DNA of 64,000 nt from the NCBI GenBank assembly GCA_946629635.1, contig CAMOYA010000003.1, positions 1 to 64,000 of the forward strand, given 5' to 3'. Shown piece by piece: positions 24,963-38,337 of the stretch. Origin of the DNA: an uncultured Clostridia bacterium (lineage in GTDB: Bacteria > Bacillota > Clostridia > Christensenellales > Aristaeellaceae). The position numbers were made by a program, and so were the translations under genes. Numbering within the stretch: position 1 is the stretch's first letter; each line of letters begins with the position of its first letter. The notes under the pieces are model-generated. The model was not told where the DNA came from. It did no database searches and saw nothing but the letters and a program-made list of their open reading frames with translations.

Positions 24963-25952
24963 TTACAGCAGATGCGCGCGGATTTCCTCCGGAGAGAGCG
25001 GAGACAGGTCCGCCGGCGCCAGGTCGAAGACCGTCTTGCAGCCGTAGATTCCCCGGCCGTGCATCCGTCCGATGGCCCGCGCGCAGGCGAGCAGCACGGA
25101 GGCGGTAAACTCCGGATTGGAATCCAGCTTCAGGGAGAACTCCATCACATGATGATGGCCGTTTTCCTGCCCGGTGGCGCCGGTGCGGATCACCTGACCG
25201 CCGTGGGGCAGTTCCATATGATCCCGCTTCATCTCCGCTTCGGTGATGAACGTGACCGCGGTATCATAATCCGCGAAATAGTTCGGCATTTCCTTAATCT
25301 GTTTCTCGATCAGGGCCGTGTCCGCCCCGTCCTCCGCCACCACATAGCACTCCCGCGTATGCTTCTGGCGGGTCGTCAGCTCGGGATTTTCCCCGGCGCG
25401 CACCCGCTCAAGAGCCTCCGGCACGGGCACCGTGTACTGACGGGCATCCTTCACCCCGGGAATCCGGCGGATCGCGTCGCTGTGGCCCTGGCTGACGCCA
25501 CGGCCCCAGAAGGTGTAGTCCTTTCCCTCCGGCAGCACGCAGTTCATATACAGCCGGGCCAGGGAGAACAGGCCGGGATCCCATCCTGCACTGATCAGCG
25601 CCGTATGGCAGGAGCCCGCGGCCGCCTGATCCACGTTCGCAAAATGCTCCGGAATCCGGGCGTGCGTATCAAAGGAATCGATCACATTGAAGCATTTCGC
25701 CAGCGCCGGGGTCATCACCGGCAGGTCCGACGCGCTGCCGCCGCAGATGATCAGCACATCCACCTTTTCCGCGAACTTTTCCACGTCCTCCGCCGCATAA
25801 ACCGGCACCCCGGTCAGCGTTTTCACCGCCTGAGGATCCCGCCGGGTAAACACGCCGACCAGCTCCATATCCGGATTCTGCCGGACGCCCAGCTCCACGC
25901 CCCGGCCCAGATTGCCATACCCGTAAATCGCGATTTTCATCTCTTCGTTCAT
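24963..25952 (-). CDS. ddh: meso-Diaminopimelate dehydrogenase
   Basis: A 329-residue NADPH enzyme that makes meso-diaminopimelate directly from tetrahydrodipicolinate and ammonia, bypassing the succinylase or acetylase branches. The nucleotide-binding GYGNLGRG lies near residue 11. The segments VIDSFDTHA, ISAGWDPGLFS and GRGVSQGHSDA are diagnostic of Ddh. GGAG stands 8 bases before the ATG; an ATG four codons on (MKIAIYG) is an alternative. It forms an operon with dapA and dapB and feeds lysine and peptidoglycan synthesis. Confidence 0.93.
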   Translation of the reverse strand: MNEEMKIAIYGYGNLGRGVELGVRQNPDMELVGVFTRRDPQAVKTLTGVPVYAAEDVEKFAEKVDVLIICGGSASDLPVMTPALAKCFNVIDSFDTHARIPEHFANVDQAAAGSCHTALISAGWDPGLFSLARLYMNCVLPEGKDYTFWGRGVSQGHSDAIRRIPGVKDARQYTVPVPEALERVRAGENPELTTRQKHTRECYVVAEDGADTALIEKQIKEMPNYFADYDTAVTFITEAEMKRDHMELPHGGQVIRTGATGQENGHHHVMEFSLKLDSNPEFTASVLLACARAIGRMHGRGIYGCKTVFDLAPADLSPLSPEEIRAHLL

Positions 25953-25979
25953 CCTTCCCTCTCCGGTTTCCGCCCGATT

Positions 25980-26729
25980 TTACTCCGCGGCGCTTTCCGC
26001 CAGCAGATCCTTCATATCATACATGCCGGGTTCCTTCCCCATCAGGAACGCCGCCGCCTTCAGGCTGCCGTCCGCGAACACGCCGCGGCTGAACGCCTCA
26101 TGCTTCAGGCTGATCCGCTCGTTCTGCGTGCCGATCATCACCTCATGCACGCCCACGATGTTGCCCATCCGGATCGCATGAATGCCGACCTCGTTCTCCG
26201 TCCGTTTTCCCATGCCGGAGCGGCCTGTGTTCGCCACGGCATCGGGACGGACTTCCTTCACTGCGCCGAACAGGGCCAGGGCCGTGCCGCTCGGGGCATC
26301 AATCTTCCGGTCATGATGCTGCTCGACGATCTCAATCTCCGCGTCCGGATAGAGCGCGACCGCCCGCCTGACCAGATCCGTCAGCGTCGCGATTCCCAGG
26401 CTGTAGTTCGCGGCCAGAAAAACCGGAATGCGCCCTGCCGCTTCCTGAATCCTTGCCTTCTCCTCCTCCGTCTGCCCCGTCGTGGCCAGCACCACCGGAA
26501 GGTTCCGCTTTTCCGCAAAGTCCATCAGGGCTCCCGTCAGGGAGTGATGGCTGAAGTCGACAATCACATCCGCCGGGGCGGTGCAGTCATCAAAGGAAAG
26601 CCGGCAGATTTCATCCGCTTCCTTCGCCATGGGATCCACCCCGGCCGTGATCTCCACACCGGCGCGCTCCGCGCTCATCCGCACCTCCCGGCCCATATGT
26701 CCGGTATATCCGCAGAGAATGATTTGCAT
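25980..26729 (-). CDS. dapB: 4-Hydroxy-tetrahydrodipicolinate reductase
   Basis: A 249-residue cytoplasmic enzyme of the diaminopimelate/lysine pathway. It has an N-terminal Rossmann motif (GYTGHMGREV) and the family signature EQHHDRKIDAPSGTA with the catalytic His/Lys. It is translated between dapA and ddh with gaps of 17 and 27 bases. GGAGGGA precedes the ATG. Confidence 0.95.
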   Translation of the reverse strand: MQIILCGYTGHMGREVRMSAERAGVEITAGVDPMAKEADEICRLSFDDCTAPADVIVDFSHHSLTGALMDFAEKRNLPVVLATTGQTEEEKARIQEAAGRIPVFLAANYSLGIATLTDLVRRAVALYPDAEIEIVEQHHDRKIDAPSGTALALFGAVKEVRPDAVANTGRSGMGKRTENEVGIHAIRMGNIVGVHEVMIGTQNERISLKHEAFSRGVFADGSLKAAAFLMGKEPGMYDMKDLLAESAAE

Positions 26730-26746
26730 CTTCCGTCCCTCCGCCT

Positions 26747-27637
26747 TTATTTCACATCCAGCCCCGCATCGCGCATCAGCTGAAACAGCCGTTCCCGGTT
26801 GCCGTCTTCCATCGGCACCAGCGGCAGCCTCAGCAGGTTCTTCCCGTATCCCAGCGCAGCGCAGGCCGCCTTCACGGGGATCGGATTGGTTTCCAGCATC
26901 AGCTGGTTCATCAGGGGCAGCAGCTTCAGCTGCAGCGATGCCGCGCCCTGCACATCCCCCCGGAAGAAGCGCTCGCAGATTTCCACCGTTTCCTTCGGCA
27001 GAATATTGGCCACCACGGAAATCACGCCCTTGCCTCCCAGGCTCAGAATCGGAACGATCTGATCGTCATTTCCGGAATATATATCCAGGTCATCCCCGCA
27101 GAGATACCTTTCCTTCGCCACCTGGCTCACATTGCCGCAGGCTTCCTTCACGGCGGCAATCCGCTCATGCCCGGACAGCACCTTCAGCGTTTCAGGCGCC
27201 ATGTTCAGCCCGGTGCGGGACGGCACATTATACAGGATACAGGGGACCGCACTGGCGTCCGCAATGGCGGAAAAGCTGGCAATCAGGCCCCGCTGCGTCG
27301 TCTTGTTGTAATAGGGCGTCACCAGCAGCACCGCGTCCACCCCGGCCCGGCAGGCCGTCTGTGTCCGCTCGATCGCATGGGCGGTATTGTTCGACCCGGT
27401 GCCCGCGATGACCGGCACCCGGTGCGCGACCCTTCTGACGCAGAAGGACACCACGTCCTCATGCTCCCGATCCGTCAGCGTGCTGCCTTCGCCGGTCGTT
27501 CCCACCACGACGATGGCACGGATGCCCTGTTCAATCTGATCGTCAATCAGGCGGGCAAACGCATCATAGTCCACCCCGTTCTCATCAAAGGGCGTAATGA
27601 TCGCCGTCGCCGTGCCGGTAAATACCGTGTTCTTCAT
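26747..27637 (-). CDS. dapA: 4-Hydroxy-tetrahydrodipicolinate synthase
   Basis: 296 residues from the ATG at 27637, which has GGAGGAG upstream. This class I aldolase condenses pyruvate with aspartate semialdehyde. Visible motifs are GTTGEGSTLT (substrate loop), LLVTPYYNKTTQRG with the catalytic tyrosine, LYNVPSRTG, and AVKEACGN with the Schiff-base lysine. It is the first gene of dapA-dapB-ddh. No lysine riboswitch or clear promoter was recognised in the 124-base leader region. Confidence 0.95.
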   Translation of the reverse strand: MKNTVFTGTATAIITPFDENGVDYDAFARLIDDQIEQGIRAIVVVGTTGEGSTLTDREHEDVVSFCVRRVAHRVPVIAGTGSNNTAHAIERTQTACRAGVDAVLLVTPYYNKTTQRGLIASFSAIADASAVPCILYNVPSRTGLNMAPETLKVLSGHERIAAVKEACGNVSQVAKERYLCGDDLDIYSGNDDQIVPILSLGGKGVISVVANILPKETVEICERFFRGDVQGAASLQLKLLPLMNQLMLETNPIPVKAACAALGYGKNLLRLPLVPMEDGNRERLFQLMRDAGLDVK

Positions 27638-27761
27638 TCCTGCTTCTCCTCCGGACCCACGGTCCGCTTTCTCAGAAGTCATGCTCCCCGTCAGTACAGG
27701 GTATTCTATCATATCCCATCCGCGGCCGGTTGTTTTCCGCTTGTCTTTTCAGCGCTCCGCC

Positions 27762-29024
27762 TCACCCGTTCCAGAGCGTCTCCAGCGCCCGGATCAGCAT
27801 CGGCAGATCCTTCACGCCGGCGGTCTCGCAGACGGAATGCATCGCCAGCTGCGCCAGGCCGATGTCCACGCATTCCACGGAGACGTGGGAAACCGATTTG
27901 TTTCCCAGCGTGGATCCGCCGGGCATATCCGCCCGGTTGGCAAAATGTTGCACCGGCACCCCGGCCTTCTCGCAGATCAGCGCAAAGCGCGCGGAGGAAA
28001 CCGCGTCCGTCGTATACTTCTGGCTGGCGTTGTGCTTGATCACGATTCCCCGGTTCATATACACCCGGTTCTGCGGGTCATACTCGTCCGGATGATTCGG
28101 ATGCACCGCATGGGCGTTGTCCGCGGATACCATGAAGCTGCCCGCGATCGCCGCCCGGATTTCCCCGTCCGACGCGCCGAGGGCAAACCCCGTCCGCGTC
28201 AGCGTGTCATACAGGAAGCCGGAATCCGCCCCCTGCCGGCTGCCGGAGCCCACCTCTTCGTTGTCAAACACGGCGCAGACGTTGATGGCATCGTGCGGCG
28301 CGGATCCCACCATGGCTGTGACCGCGGCCCAGGCGCATTCCAGATCGTCGATCCGGCCGCAGGAGAAGTACGCGTCTCCCGCGCCCCAGACGCTGCCGTT
28401 CTGACGGCTGTAGAGGAACAGATCGTGGCTAAGCACCGCCTCCGGCTCCACGCCGGCCGCCTCCGCGATCTCCTTCATCAGGCCGCCCCCGCTGCTCTCA
28501 TCCCCGTACAGCGGCATCAGGTCCACCTGGGGGTTGAACTCATAGCCCTTATTGACATCCCGGTTGAAATGAATCGGCAGGTTCGGAATCAGCACCGCAT
28601 CCCGGTCCAGGTTCACCAGGCGGGTGGAAACGGTATCCCCGGAGCGGACGGCCAGCCGCCCCGCCACGGAAAGGGGCCGGTCCAGCCAGGTGGACATGAT
28701 CATTCCGCCGTATTTTTCCACGCTGAGGCGGACATAGGCCTCTGACTTGTTTTCAAAATGCTCCTTCAGCTTAAAGGTCGGCGAATCCGCGTGGGCCGCC
28801 ACCATCCGGAAGGACGCAAAGCCCGTCTCCGGCACAGCGAAGGCAATCAGGGCGGAATCATTGCGAACCACATAATACTTTCCGCCGGCGTCCACCAGCC
28901 AGGGATCCGTCTCCTTCAGCTCGGAATATCCGTTTTCCCGCAGCATCTCCGTCAGGTTCGCCACCGCGTGAAACGCCGTCGGGGACTGCTCCGCAAAGTT
29001 CAGGAACCGTTCCATCACATCCAT
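27762..29024 (-). CDS. M18-family aminopeptidase
   Basis: A 420-residue cytoplasmic zinc aminopeptidase. Landmarks are AAHADSPTFKLK (metal-binding HxD), DNEEVGSGSRQGADS (metal and general-base Glu), SADNAHAVHPNHPD and the C-terminal HxxHE-like HVSVECVDIG. I chose the ATG at 29024 because GGGAGGA lies 7 bases before it; an ATG two codons earlier abuts that site. The gene follows the atp operon terminator. A promoter was not identified. Confidence 0.9.
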   Translation of the reverse strand: MDVMERFLNFAEQSPTAFHAVANLTEMLRENGYSELKETDPWLVDAGGKYYVVRNDSALIAFAVPETGFASFRMVAAHADSPTFKLKEHFENKSEAYVRLSVEKYGGMIMSTWLDRPLSVAGRLAVRSGDTVSTRLVNLDRDAVLIPNLPIHFNRDVNKGYEFNPQVDLMPLYGDESSGGGLMKEIAEAAGVEPEAVLSHDLFLYSRQNGSVWGAGDAYFSCGRIDDLECAWAAVTAMVGSAPHDAINVCAVFDNEEVGSGSRQGADSGFLYDTLTRTGFALGASDGEIRAAIAGSFMVSADNAHAVHPNHPDEYDPQNRVYMNRGIVIKHNASQKYTTDAVSSARFALICEKAGVPVQHFANRADMPGGSTLGNKSVSHVSVECVDIGLAQLAMHSVCETAGVKDLPMLIRALETLWNG

Positions 29025-29044
29025 GTCCATTCCTCCCGTTCTGC

Positions 29045-29071
29045 AAAAAAGCGGACGGGTCGCCCGTCCGC
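29045..29071 (-). terminator. Intrinsic terminator of the atp operon
   Basis: A perfect 9-base GC-rich stem (29051-29059 with 29063-29071), 3-base loop and six Ts on the minus strand, 9 bases after the atpC stop. Confidence 0.9.
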
Positions 29072-29079
29072 TTTCGCCA

Positions 29080-31584
<2,505 letters not shown>

Positions 31585-31587
31585 CCG

Positions 31588-33077
<1,490 letters not shown>

Positions 33078-33081
<4 letters not shown>

Positions 33082-33608
33082 GCGTTCATCACTTCCTTGA
33101 TCTCATCAAGCTTATTCCGGATGCTGCCGTCAATTACCCGTCCGTCCACTTCCACGCGGACCCCGCCGATCAGCGACGGATCCACATGGCAGGAGAGCGT
33201 CACCCTGCGGCCCAGCTTTTTCACCAGCTTATCCCGCAGCACCACCATTTCCGCTTCCTTCAGCGGCACCGCCGAGGTTACGATGGCCACGGATTCGCCC
33301 CGGTACTGGCGGGAGAGCTCATTGTAGTCCTCCGCCATCCGGTTCAGCGCCGCCACATGGCCCCTGGCCACCATCATCCGGAGAACGCCCAGCAGGACAT
33401 CCGGAATCTTTCCGCGGAACGCCGCGTCCAGCGCGTTCAGGCGTTCCTCCTTGCTGATGGCCGGGCTTGCCAGCAGCGCCCGGTATTCCGGCGTCTGCAT
33501 CATCGCGCTGACCACCGTTTCCAGGCCGGCGGAGGTTTCCTCCAGCTGGTTTTCCTGTGCCGCCAGCTCGAACAGCGCCTCGGCATATTCCCTACTCGTT
33601 GTTGTCAT
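33078..33608 (-). CDS. atpH: F-type ATP synthase delta subunit
   Basis: 176 residues. Links F1 to the peripheral stalk. The N-terminal helical bundle begins [15 protein letters not shown], and the C-terminal conserved [25 protein letters not shown] region is complete. Confidence 0.95.
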
Positions 33609-33630
33609 TCTCGTCTCCTGATTCCGTCTA

Positions 33631-34125
33631 TCAGTCCAGATCGTTCAGGAAGGAATCGATCAGCGCGCGGTGATCCTCCTCGTTGATCTCCCGCTCCAGC
33701 AGCTTGCCGGTCAGGCGGGCGGATACGTCGGCGATCTCGTGCTTCATATCATCCTCCGCCTTCTTCCGCTCCAGCTCCGCGTCCGCCTCCGCCTGGCGGC
33801 GGATATCCGTCGCCTTGTCGCGCGCCGCAGCCACAATTTCGTTGCTCCGGTACTCCGCGGTACGCGTCGCCTCAGCAATGATCTGGTCAGACGTCTGCCG
33901 GGCGGCGGACATGGCGGCTTCATAGTTCAGCCGGTTCTCCTCCGCCTGCTCCCGGGCGGCCTTGGCCTGCGCATAATCCGCATCGATCGCTTCCCGCCGG
34001 GTATTGATGATCTTCATGACCGGCTTGAAGAGAAATTTCTTCACGATCCATGTCAGGATCAGCAGGTTGACCAGGCTGATCAGAACATTCCAGATATTGA
34101 CGGAGATAACGCTCAAATTCTGCAT
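33631..34125 (-). CDS. atpF: F-type ATP synthase b subunit
   Basis: 164 residues. One N-terminal membrane helix (LISLVNLLILTWIVKKFLFKPV) is followed by a long charged helix that forms the peripheral stalk (REQAEENRLNYEAAM and following heptads). Confidence 0.95.
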   Translation of the reverse strand: MQNLSVISVNIWNVLISLVNLLILTWIVKKFLFKPVMKIINTRREAIDADYAQAKAAREQAEENRLNYEAAMSAARQTSDQIIAEATRTAEYRSNEIVAAARDKATDIRRQAEADAELERKKAEDDMKHEIADVSARLTGKLLEREINEEDHRALIDSFLNDLD

Positions 34126-34183
34126 GGTTTCCCCTTCATTCGTTCAGATGTTTTCCCCTTTGTTCTGACGCGGGACAGGTGGA

Positions 34184-34495
<312 letters not shown>

Positions 34496-35425
34496 TTATG
34501 CGGCTGATTTCGAGAGCTTTTCCTTCAGTTTCTTCCGCTTTTCGCGGCGGGCCGCCCATTCCTCCCAGGGCACCGCGCCGGAAACATTCAGCATCGTCAG
34601 CATCGCGAAGATGAACGCCTGCATCACGCCGCTGAACACGTCAAAGTAGATGCTCAGCACCGCGGGAAGACCGATTCTCAGGAAGGGGATATCCCCCAGG
34701 AATCCGGGCAGCCAGCCCAGCAGCGATTTGCTCAGCCCCGACAGGGCGCTTCCGATCAGCGCCGAGATCACGGCGCCGGAAAGGACATTTCCGTAATGAC
34801 GGAACGCCATGGAAATCGGGGTGGAGAACTCGCCGATCAGGTTCATGGGCGCAAACACGGGAATCGGCTTGAACAGGCCGATGAAGTAGTTCCACAGGCC
34901 GCCCCTGAACTTGTAATACATGATCAGGAAGAACACCAGGAGCGCCCAGCCGAAGGTCACATTCACGTCCCCCGTCGGGCTGAACAGGCCGAAGAGGCAG
35001 ATCAGAGAGGAGAACGCGCTCAGCGCCATGATCGCCGCAATGAACGGCGCCCAGGCGGAAAAATAGTCCCCCATGTTGCTGTTGACCAGTCCCTGGCACT
35101 TCTCCACGATCCACTCCGCGATCAGCTGGCGCCGGCAGACGGCCTTTGCCGTCAGCCCGTGGGTCAGATAGAGGCACAGCCCGAGAATGGAGATCATGAC
35201 CGCCCAGGTATTGATCTGGCTCTCCGTGATGATCACCGGCATGACCGGCGCCTCAAACTCGGCATAGATCATCGCCCCGGCGATCTGCACCCCGTCCGCC
35301 GCCGGCGTAAACAGCACCTTCAGCACGATCAGCGCCAGAATCGGCAGGATCATCATCGCAATCAGCGCCCCGTCCACGGCCCGGAACCGGGTGCTTTTCA
35401 CATCCGGCGTTGCCGCTTCAGTCAA
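34496..35425 (-). CDS. atpB: F-type ATP synthase a subunit
   Basis: 309 residues, stator of the ion channel. The conserved arginine facing the c ring is in SMAFRHYGNVLSGAVI, and the preceding MNLIGEFSTPIS is typical. The N-terminus has a ~65-residue periplasmic-side segment after the first helix. The C-terminal tail is strongly basic. The start overlaps the end of atpI by 8 bases. Confidence 0.94.
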   Translation of the reverse strand: MTEAATPDVKSTRFRAVDGALIAMMILPILALIVLKVLFTPAADGVQIAGAMIYAEFEAPVMPVIITESQINTWAVMISILGLCLYLTHGLTAKAVCRRQLIAEWIVEKCQGLVNSNMGDYFSAWAPFIAAIMALSAFSSLICLFGLFSPTGDVNVTFGWALLVFFLIMYYKFRGGLWNYFIGLFKPIPVFAPMNLIGEFSTPISMAFRHYGNVLSGAVISALIGSALSGLSKSLLGWLPGFLGDIPFLRIGLPAVLSIYFDVFSGVMQAFIFAMLTMLNVSGAVPWEEWAARREKRKKLKEKLSKSAA

Positions 35426-35843
35426 TCAGATCACTTCCTTCCGCCCCGGAGGGTTCGATGCCGCGCTTCCGGTCCACCATCGGGCGGAAGGCGAGGCCAA
35501 TCCGGGGAAAGAGCAACGGTATCAGCGTTGCATATACATTCGTTTTGAACACGCCGACCAGCAGCGCGCAGATCGCGCCGACGCCCACAAGCCGCAGGCT
35601 GGCAGTCGCCCGGACCTGCTTCGCCGCCTGATCCGCCTGGCCTTTGTCAATCGCCCGGCTGACGGTGACCGCCAGGAGAAAATAATTGCCAACGGCAACG
35701 GCCGCGCCGCCTAGGTTGCCCAGCAGCACGCTCAGGTCCCACTGCCCGATCAGCAGGAAGACCGCTTCCATCAGGATGCTGAGCAGCACGACCCAGACCG
35801 CGATATACCCGGTCTCCTTCCTGACCGCCGGATCCAGCGCCAC
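35418..35843 (-). CDS. atpI: AtpI-like membrane protein, ATP synthase subunit I
   Basis: 141 residues with four predicted helices. I place the start at the GTG at 35843, which has GGGAGGGG 6 bases upstream; an ATG 7 codons earlier has no such site. AtpI proteins assist c-ring assembly or ion loading. First gene of the atp operon. Confidence 0.8.
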   Translation of the reverse strand: MALDPAVRKETGYIAVWVVLLSILMEAVFLLIGQWDLSVLLGNLGGAAVAVGNYFLLAVTVSRAIDKGQADQAAKQVRATASLRLVGVGAICALLVGVFKTNVYATLIPLLFPRIGLAFRPMVDRKRGIEPSGAEGSDLID

Positions 35844-35876
35844 GCACGACCCCTCCCGATGCACAATCTGAGGACT

Positions 35877-35905
35877 ATTCTATCAAAACCATATTCTTTT
35901 TGCAA
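35877..35905 (-). promoter_or_regulatory. Promoter of the atp operon
   Basis: Minus strand TTGCAA (35900-35905), 17-base spacer, TAGAAT (35877-35882), with a leader of about 25 bases to the GTG of atpI. Confidence 0.7.
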
Positions 35906-36030
35906 TCCCGGATGCGCCGTTTTTGCCCGTTCAATGAAGGAAAAATAGCAGTGGAAAAGCGAAGCGGAATGGAGTAAAATAAAGCCGAATCAAATCTGTC
36001 TGAATCCAGTTCATTTTTTCAGGAGGCTGT

Positions 36031-37158
36031 ATGGGTAAGCTGGTCATGGGTTACTGGGACTGCCCCGTCTGCGGATCGCAGGGAATCCGCGGGGATGTGG
36101 TGAACTGCCCCTCCTGCGGGCGTGCCAGGGGAGATGTCCAATTCTACTTGAAAAATGTTGCCGAGGGAGAAACCCGCGAGGAAAACGAACGGGGCGATAT
36201 TGAATACATGGACGAGGCCAAGGCCCAGTCCTTCAGCAAGAACCCCGACTGGTACTGTTCCTTCTGCAACTCCCTGAACAGTGACAACGCGCAGTTCTGC
36301 GGCAACTGCGGCGCCAGCCGGGCTGATTCCGAAAGCAACTATTTCGATCAGCTGAAAAAGAAGCAGGAACAGGAAGCCGCCGAGCTGGCCGCCCAGCCGC
36401 AGCCCGCTGCCCGGACGCAGCCGAAGAGCAAGCGTCCGCTGCTGATTCTGGCCGCGGTCGTCATCGGGATCATCCTGCTCTTTACCTATCTGAACGGAAA
36501 CAAAACCGCCGGAGATCTGAAGGTGACCGCGCTGAACTGGGTGCGGAACATTCAGATCGAGGAATACCGGGAATTCAGCGAATCCGGATGGACGCTGCCC
36601 GACGGGGCGGAGCTGACGGATCAGAAGTCGGAGTATCATCATTCCGACAGCGTGCTGAGCCATTACGTGGACCGGGAGGTCCAGCGTTCCCGCCGGGTGC
36701 TGGATCATTACGAAACCTACTACACCTACGAGGACCGGGGAAACGGCAGCTTCGAGGAAGTGTCCCACCAGCGCCCCGTCTATGAGACGGAGTACTATAC
36801 GGAAACCATCCAGGAGCCGGTCTTCATCCAGGTTCCCCGGTACCAGACCAAGTACTATTACAATATCTGGCGATGGACGCCGACCCGGGAAGCCACCGCG
36901 GACGGAACCGATCACAACGCCGTCTGGCCGGAAACGAACCTGGGCGAGAACGAGCGGGAGGGCCAGAAGTCGGAGGATTACCGCTTCACGGTGACCGACT
37001 CCAAAGGCGAAAGCACCACCTACCGCCTGGCGGAAAGCGACTGGAGGAACCTGAACGAGGGAGACAGCATCAGCATTACCTCCAGGCGCACCGGCGCGGA
37101 CGCGTTCATCTCCGACGAGAAGGGAAACCGGATCGCCGATATCTATCCGGTCCGATAA
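36031..37158 (+). CDS. Zinc-ribbon membrane-anchored protein, unknown function
   Basis: 375 residues. The first ~100 residues hold four CxxC pairs: CPVCG and CPSCG in one ribbon, CSFCN and CGNCG in the second. A basic linker leads to one membrane helix (PLLILAAVVIGIILLFTYL, ~residues 134-153). The remaining ~220 residues, outside if the ribbons are inside, are rich in Tyr, Glu and Arg (YETYYTYEDRG, TEYYTETIQEPV) and look like a beta-rich domain. AGGAGG precedes the ATG, and an intrinsic terminator follows the stop. Such proteins are frequent in Clostridia but I know no assigned role. Confidence 0.85.
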   Translation: MGKLVMGYWDCPVCGSQGIRGDVVNCPSCGRARGDVQFYLKNVAEGETREENERGDIEYMDEAKAQSFSKNPDWYCSFCNSLNSDNAQFCGNCGASRADSESNYFDQLKKKQEQEAAELAAQPQPAARTQPKSKRPLLILAAVVIGIILLFTYLNGNKTAGDLKVTALNWVRNIQIEEYREFSESGWTLPDGAELTDQKSEYHHSDSVLSHYVDREVQRSRRVLDHYETYYTYEDRGNGSFEEVSHQRPVYETEYYTETIQEPVFIQVPRYQTKYYYNIWRWTPTREATADGTDHNAVWPETNLGENEREGQKSEDYRFTVTDSKGESTTYRLAESDWRNLNEGDSISITSRRTGADAFISDEKGNRIADIYPVR

Positions 37159-37164
37159 ACAAAC

Positions 37165-37200
37165 GCCGTGCGGGGCAGCTGGCCCCGCACGGCCTTTTTT
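37165..37200 (+). terminator. Intrinsic terminator after the zinc-ribbon gene
   Basis: A perfect 12-base GC-rich stem (37165-37176 with 37182-37193), 5-base loop and six Ts. The following 196 bases up to the lepB stop show no feature I can support. Confidence 0.92.
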
Positions 37201-37396
37201 GCGTTTATTCGCATGAAACAGATTCGGGATCTTCATGGACTCACGAAGCAGGAGACCGCCGGTATCAGCGTTTCGGCCGCGGCCGGCTGCAACGATGGAC
37301 CACGCTTTCGATCGGAATCGTGGCCGGTTTCCTTGCCATCGAGGCCATCCCCTCGTTTTGTATGGATGACAGGAACGAAAAGGGCCGATCATTCCC

Positions 37397-38335
37397 TTAT
37401 TTGACGCCACGCCACTGGCCGAAGGGGAAGACCACCTGGCGCACATGTCCGACGATCATGCTGCGCTCCAGGGCGCCGTTCTGCCGGCAATCATTGGAGT
37501 TGTTCCGATGGTCGCCCATGACGAAGAAATAATCCTCGTTCACCTTGAATTCTTTCTCCGTCAGCGTCGGAAGGATTTCCGCGATCGCGCTCTCGCCCCG
37601 GTATTCCTTTCCGTCATAGGAGATCACCTGGATATTCTGCGCACGCATGCCGTCCGCGCTGGATTCATCCGCCTTTTCGGTCAGAACCTTCAGTTCCTTT
37701 CCGTCCCCGTCCAGCGCCTTGACCGGCGTATTGGCGCGCTGCCAGTATTCCCCGTTGAGCAGGAACATCTGGCCGTCCAGGATCTTCAGGCTGTCGCCCT
37801 TCTTCGGGATGACATAGGGTCCGAAGGAGGAGGCTCCCTTCCGGTAGGCGGATGCGATGGTGTCGATGTTCTTTTCCGCCTCCACCTGCTCCCCGTTGAC
37901 GTACAGATACCCGTCGCGCAGCTCGATCGTTTCGCCCGGCAGGCCGACCACCCGCTTGACAAAATTCATCGCGCCGCGGGCCGGGTACCGGCAGATGACC
38001 ACATCGAGCCGGTTCGGCGTTCCGTAGGACAGGCGCGCCGCCCGCTGGGCCGCGTTGTCGCTGGTGAAGGGCATGTTCAGCCAGATGCTCGAGTAGTCAA
38101 ACTTGCTGACAAACATGATTTCTCCGTTCGCCAGCGTATCATCCATCGACTCGCCGTCCACCCGGACGGGTTCGAACACGAAGGCGCGGATGACCAGCGC
38201 GGCCACCACGGCGACCGCCAGGGTCAGCACCCATTCCAGGATTTCCTGCCCAAGCGATTTCTTCACCTTCTCCTTTTTCTTTTTCCCCGTCTGCGCCTCC
38301 GGCGCGTTCTCCTGCAGCTTTTCCTGTTCGCTCAC
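37397..38335 (-). CDS. lepB: Signal peptidase I
   Basis: 312 residues. A basic cytoplasmic start (KKKKEKVKK) and one membrane helix (~residues 32-55) precede the serine/lysine protease domain: Ser63 in DGESMDDTL, Lys127 in NFVKRVVGLPGE, and the GDHRNNSND box near the end. An insertion of about 80 residues between the Lys box and GDHRNNS makes it longer than the ~180-residue Bacillus SipS. It removes signal peptides of secreted proteins, such as the three binding proteins here. It lies 2 bases after a TPR gene. Confidence 0.93.
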   Translation of the reverse strand: MSEQEKLQENAPEAQTGKKKKEKVKKSLGQEILEWVLTLAVAVVAALVIRAFVFEPVRVDGESMDDTLANGEIMFVSKFDYSSIWLNMPFTSDNAAQRAARLSYGTPNRLDVVICRYPARGAMNFVKRVVGLPGETIELRDGYLYVNGEQVEAEKNIDTIASAYRKGASSFGPYVIPKKGDSLKILDGQMFLLNGEYWQRANTPVKALDGDGKELKVLTEKADESSADGMRAQNIQVISYDGKEYRGESAIAEILPTLTEKEFKVNEDYFFVMGDHRNNSNDCRQNGALERSMIVGHVRQVVFPFGQWRGVK

Positions 38336-38337
38336 GA

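Noticed and set aside
27638-27761. The leader of dapA considered as a lysine riboswitch.
   Set aside because: It is too short and shows none of the conserved lysine-aptamer stems; only a small inverted repeat (ggacccacggtcc) is present.
37201-37396. A possible membrane-segment-like frame between the zinc-ribbon gene and lepB.
   Set aside because: No start signal, no homology recognised and it lies after a terminator; treated as non-coding.
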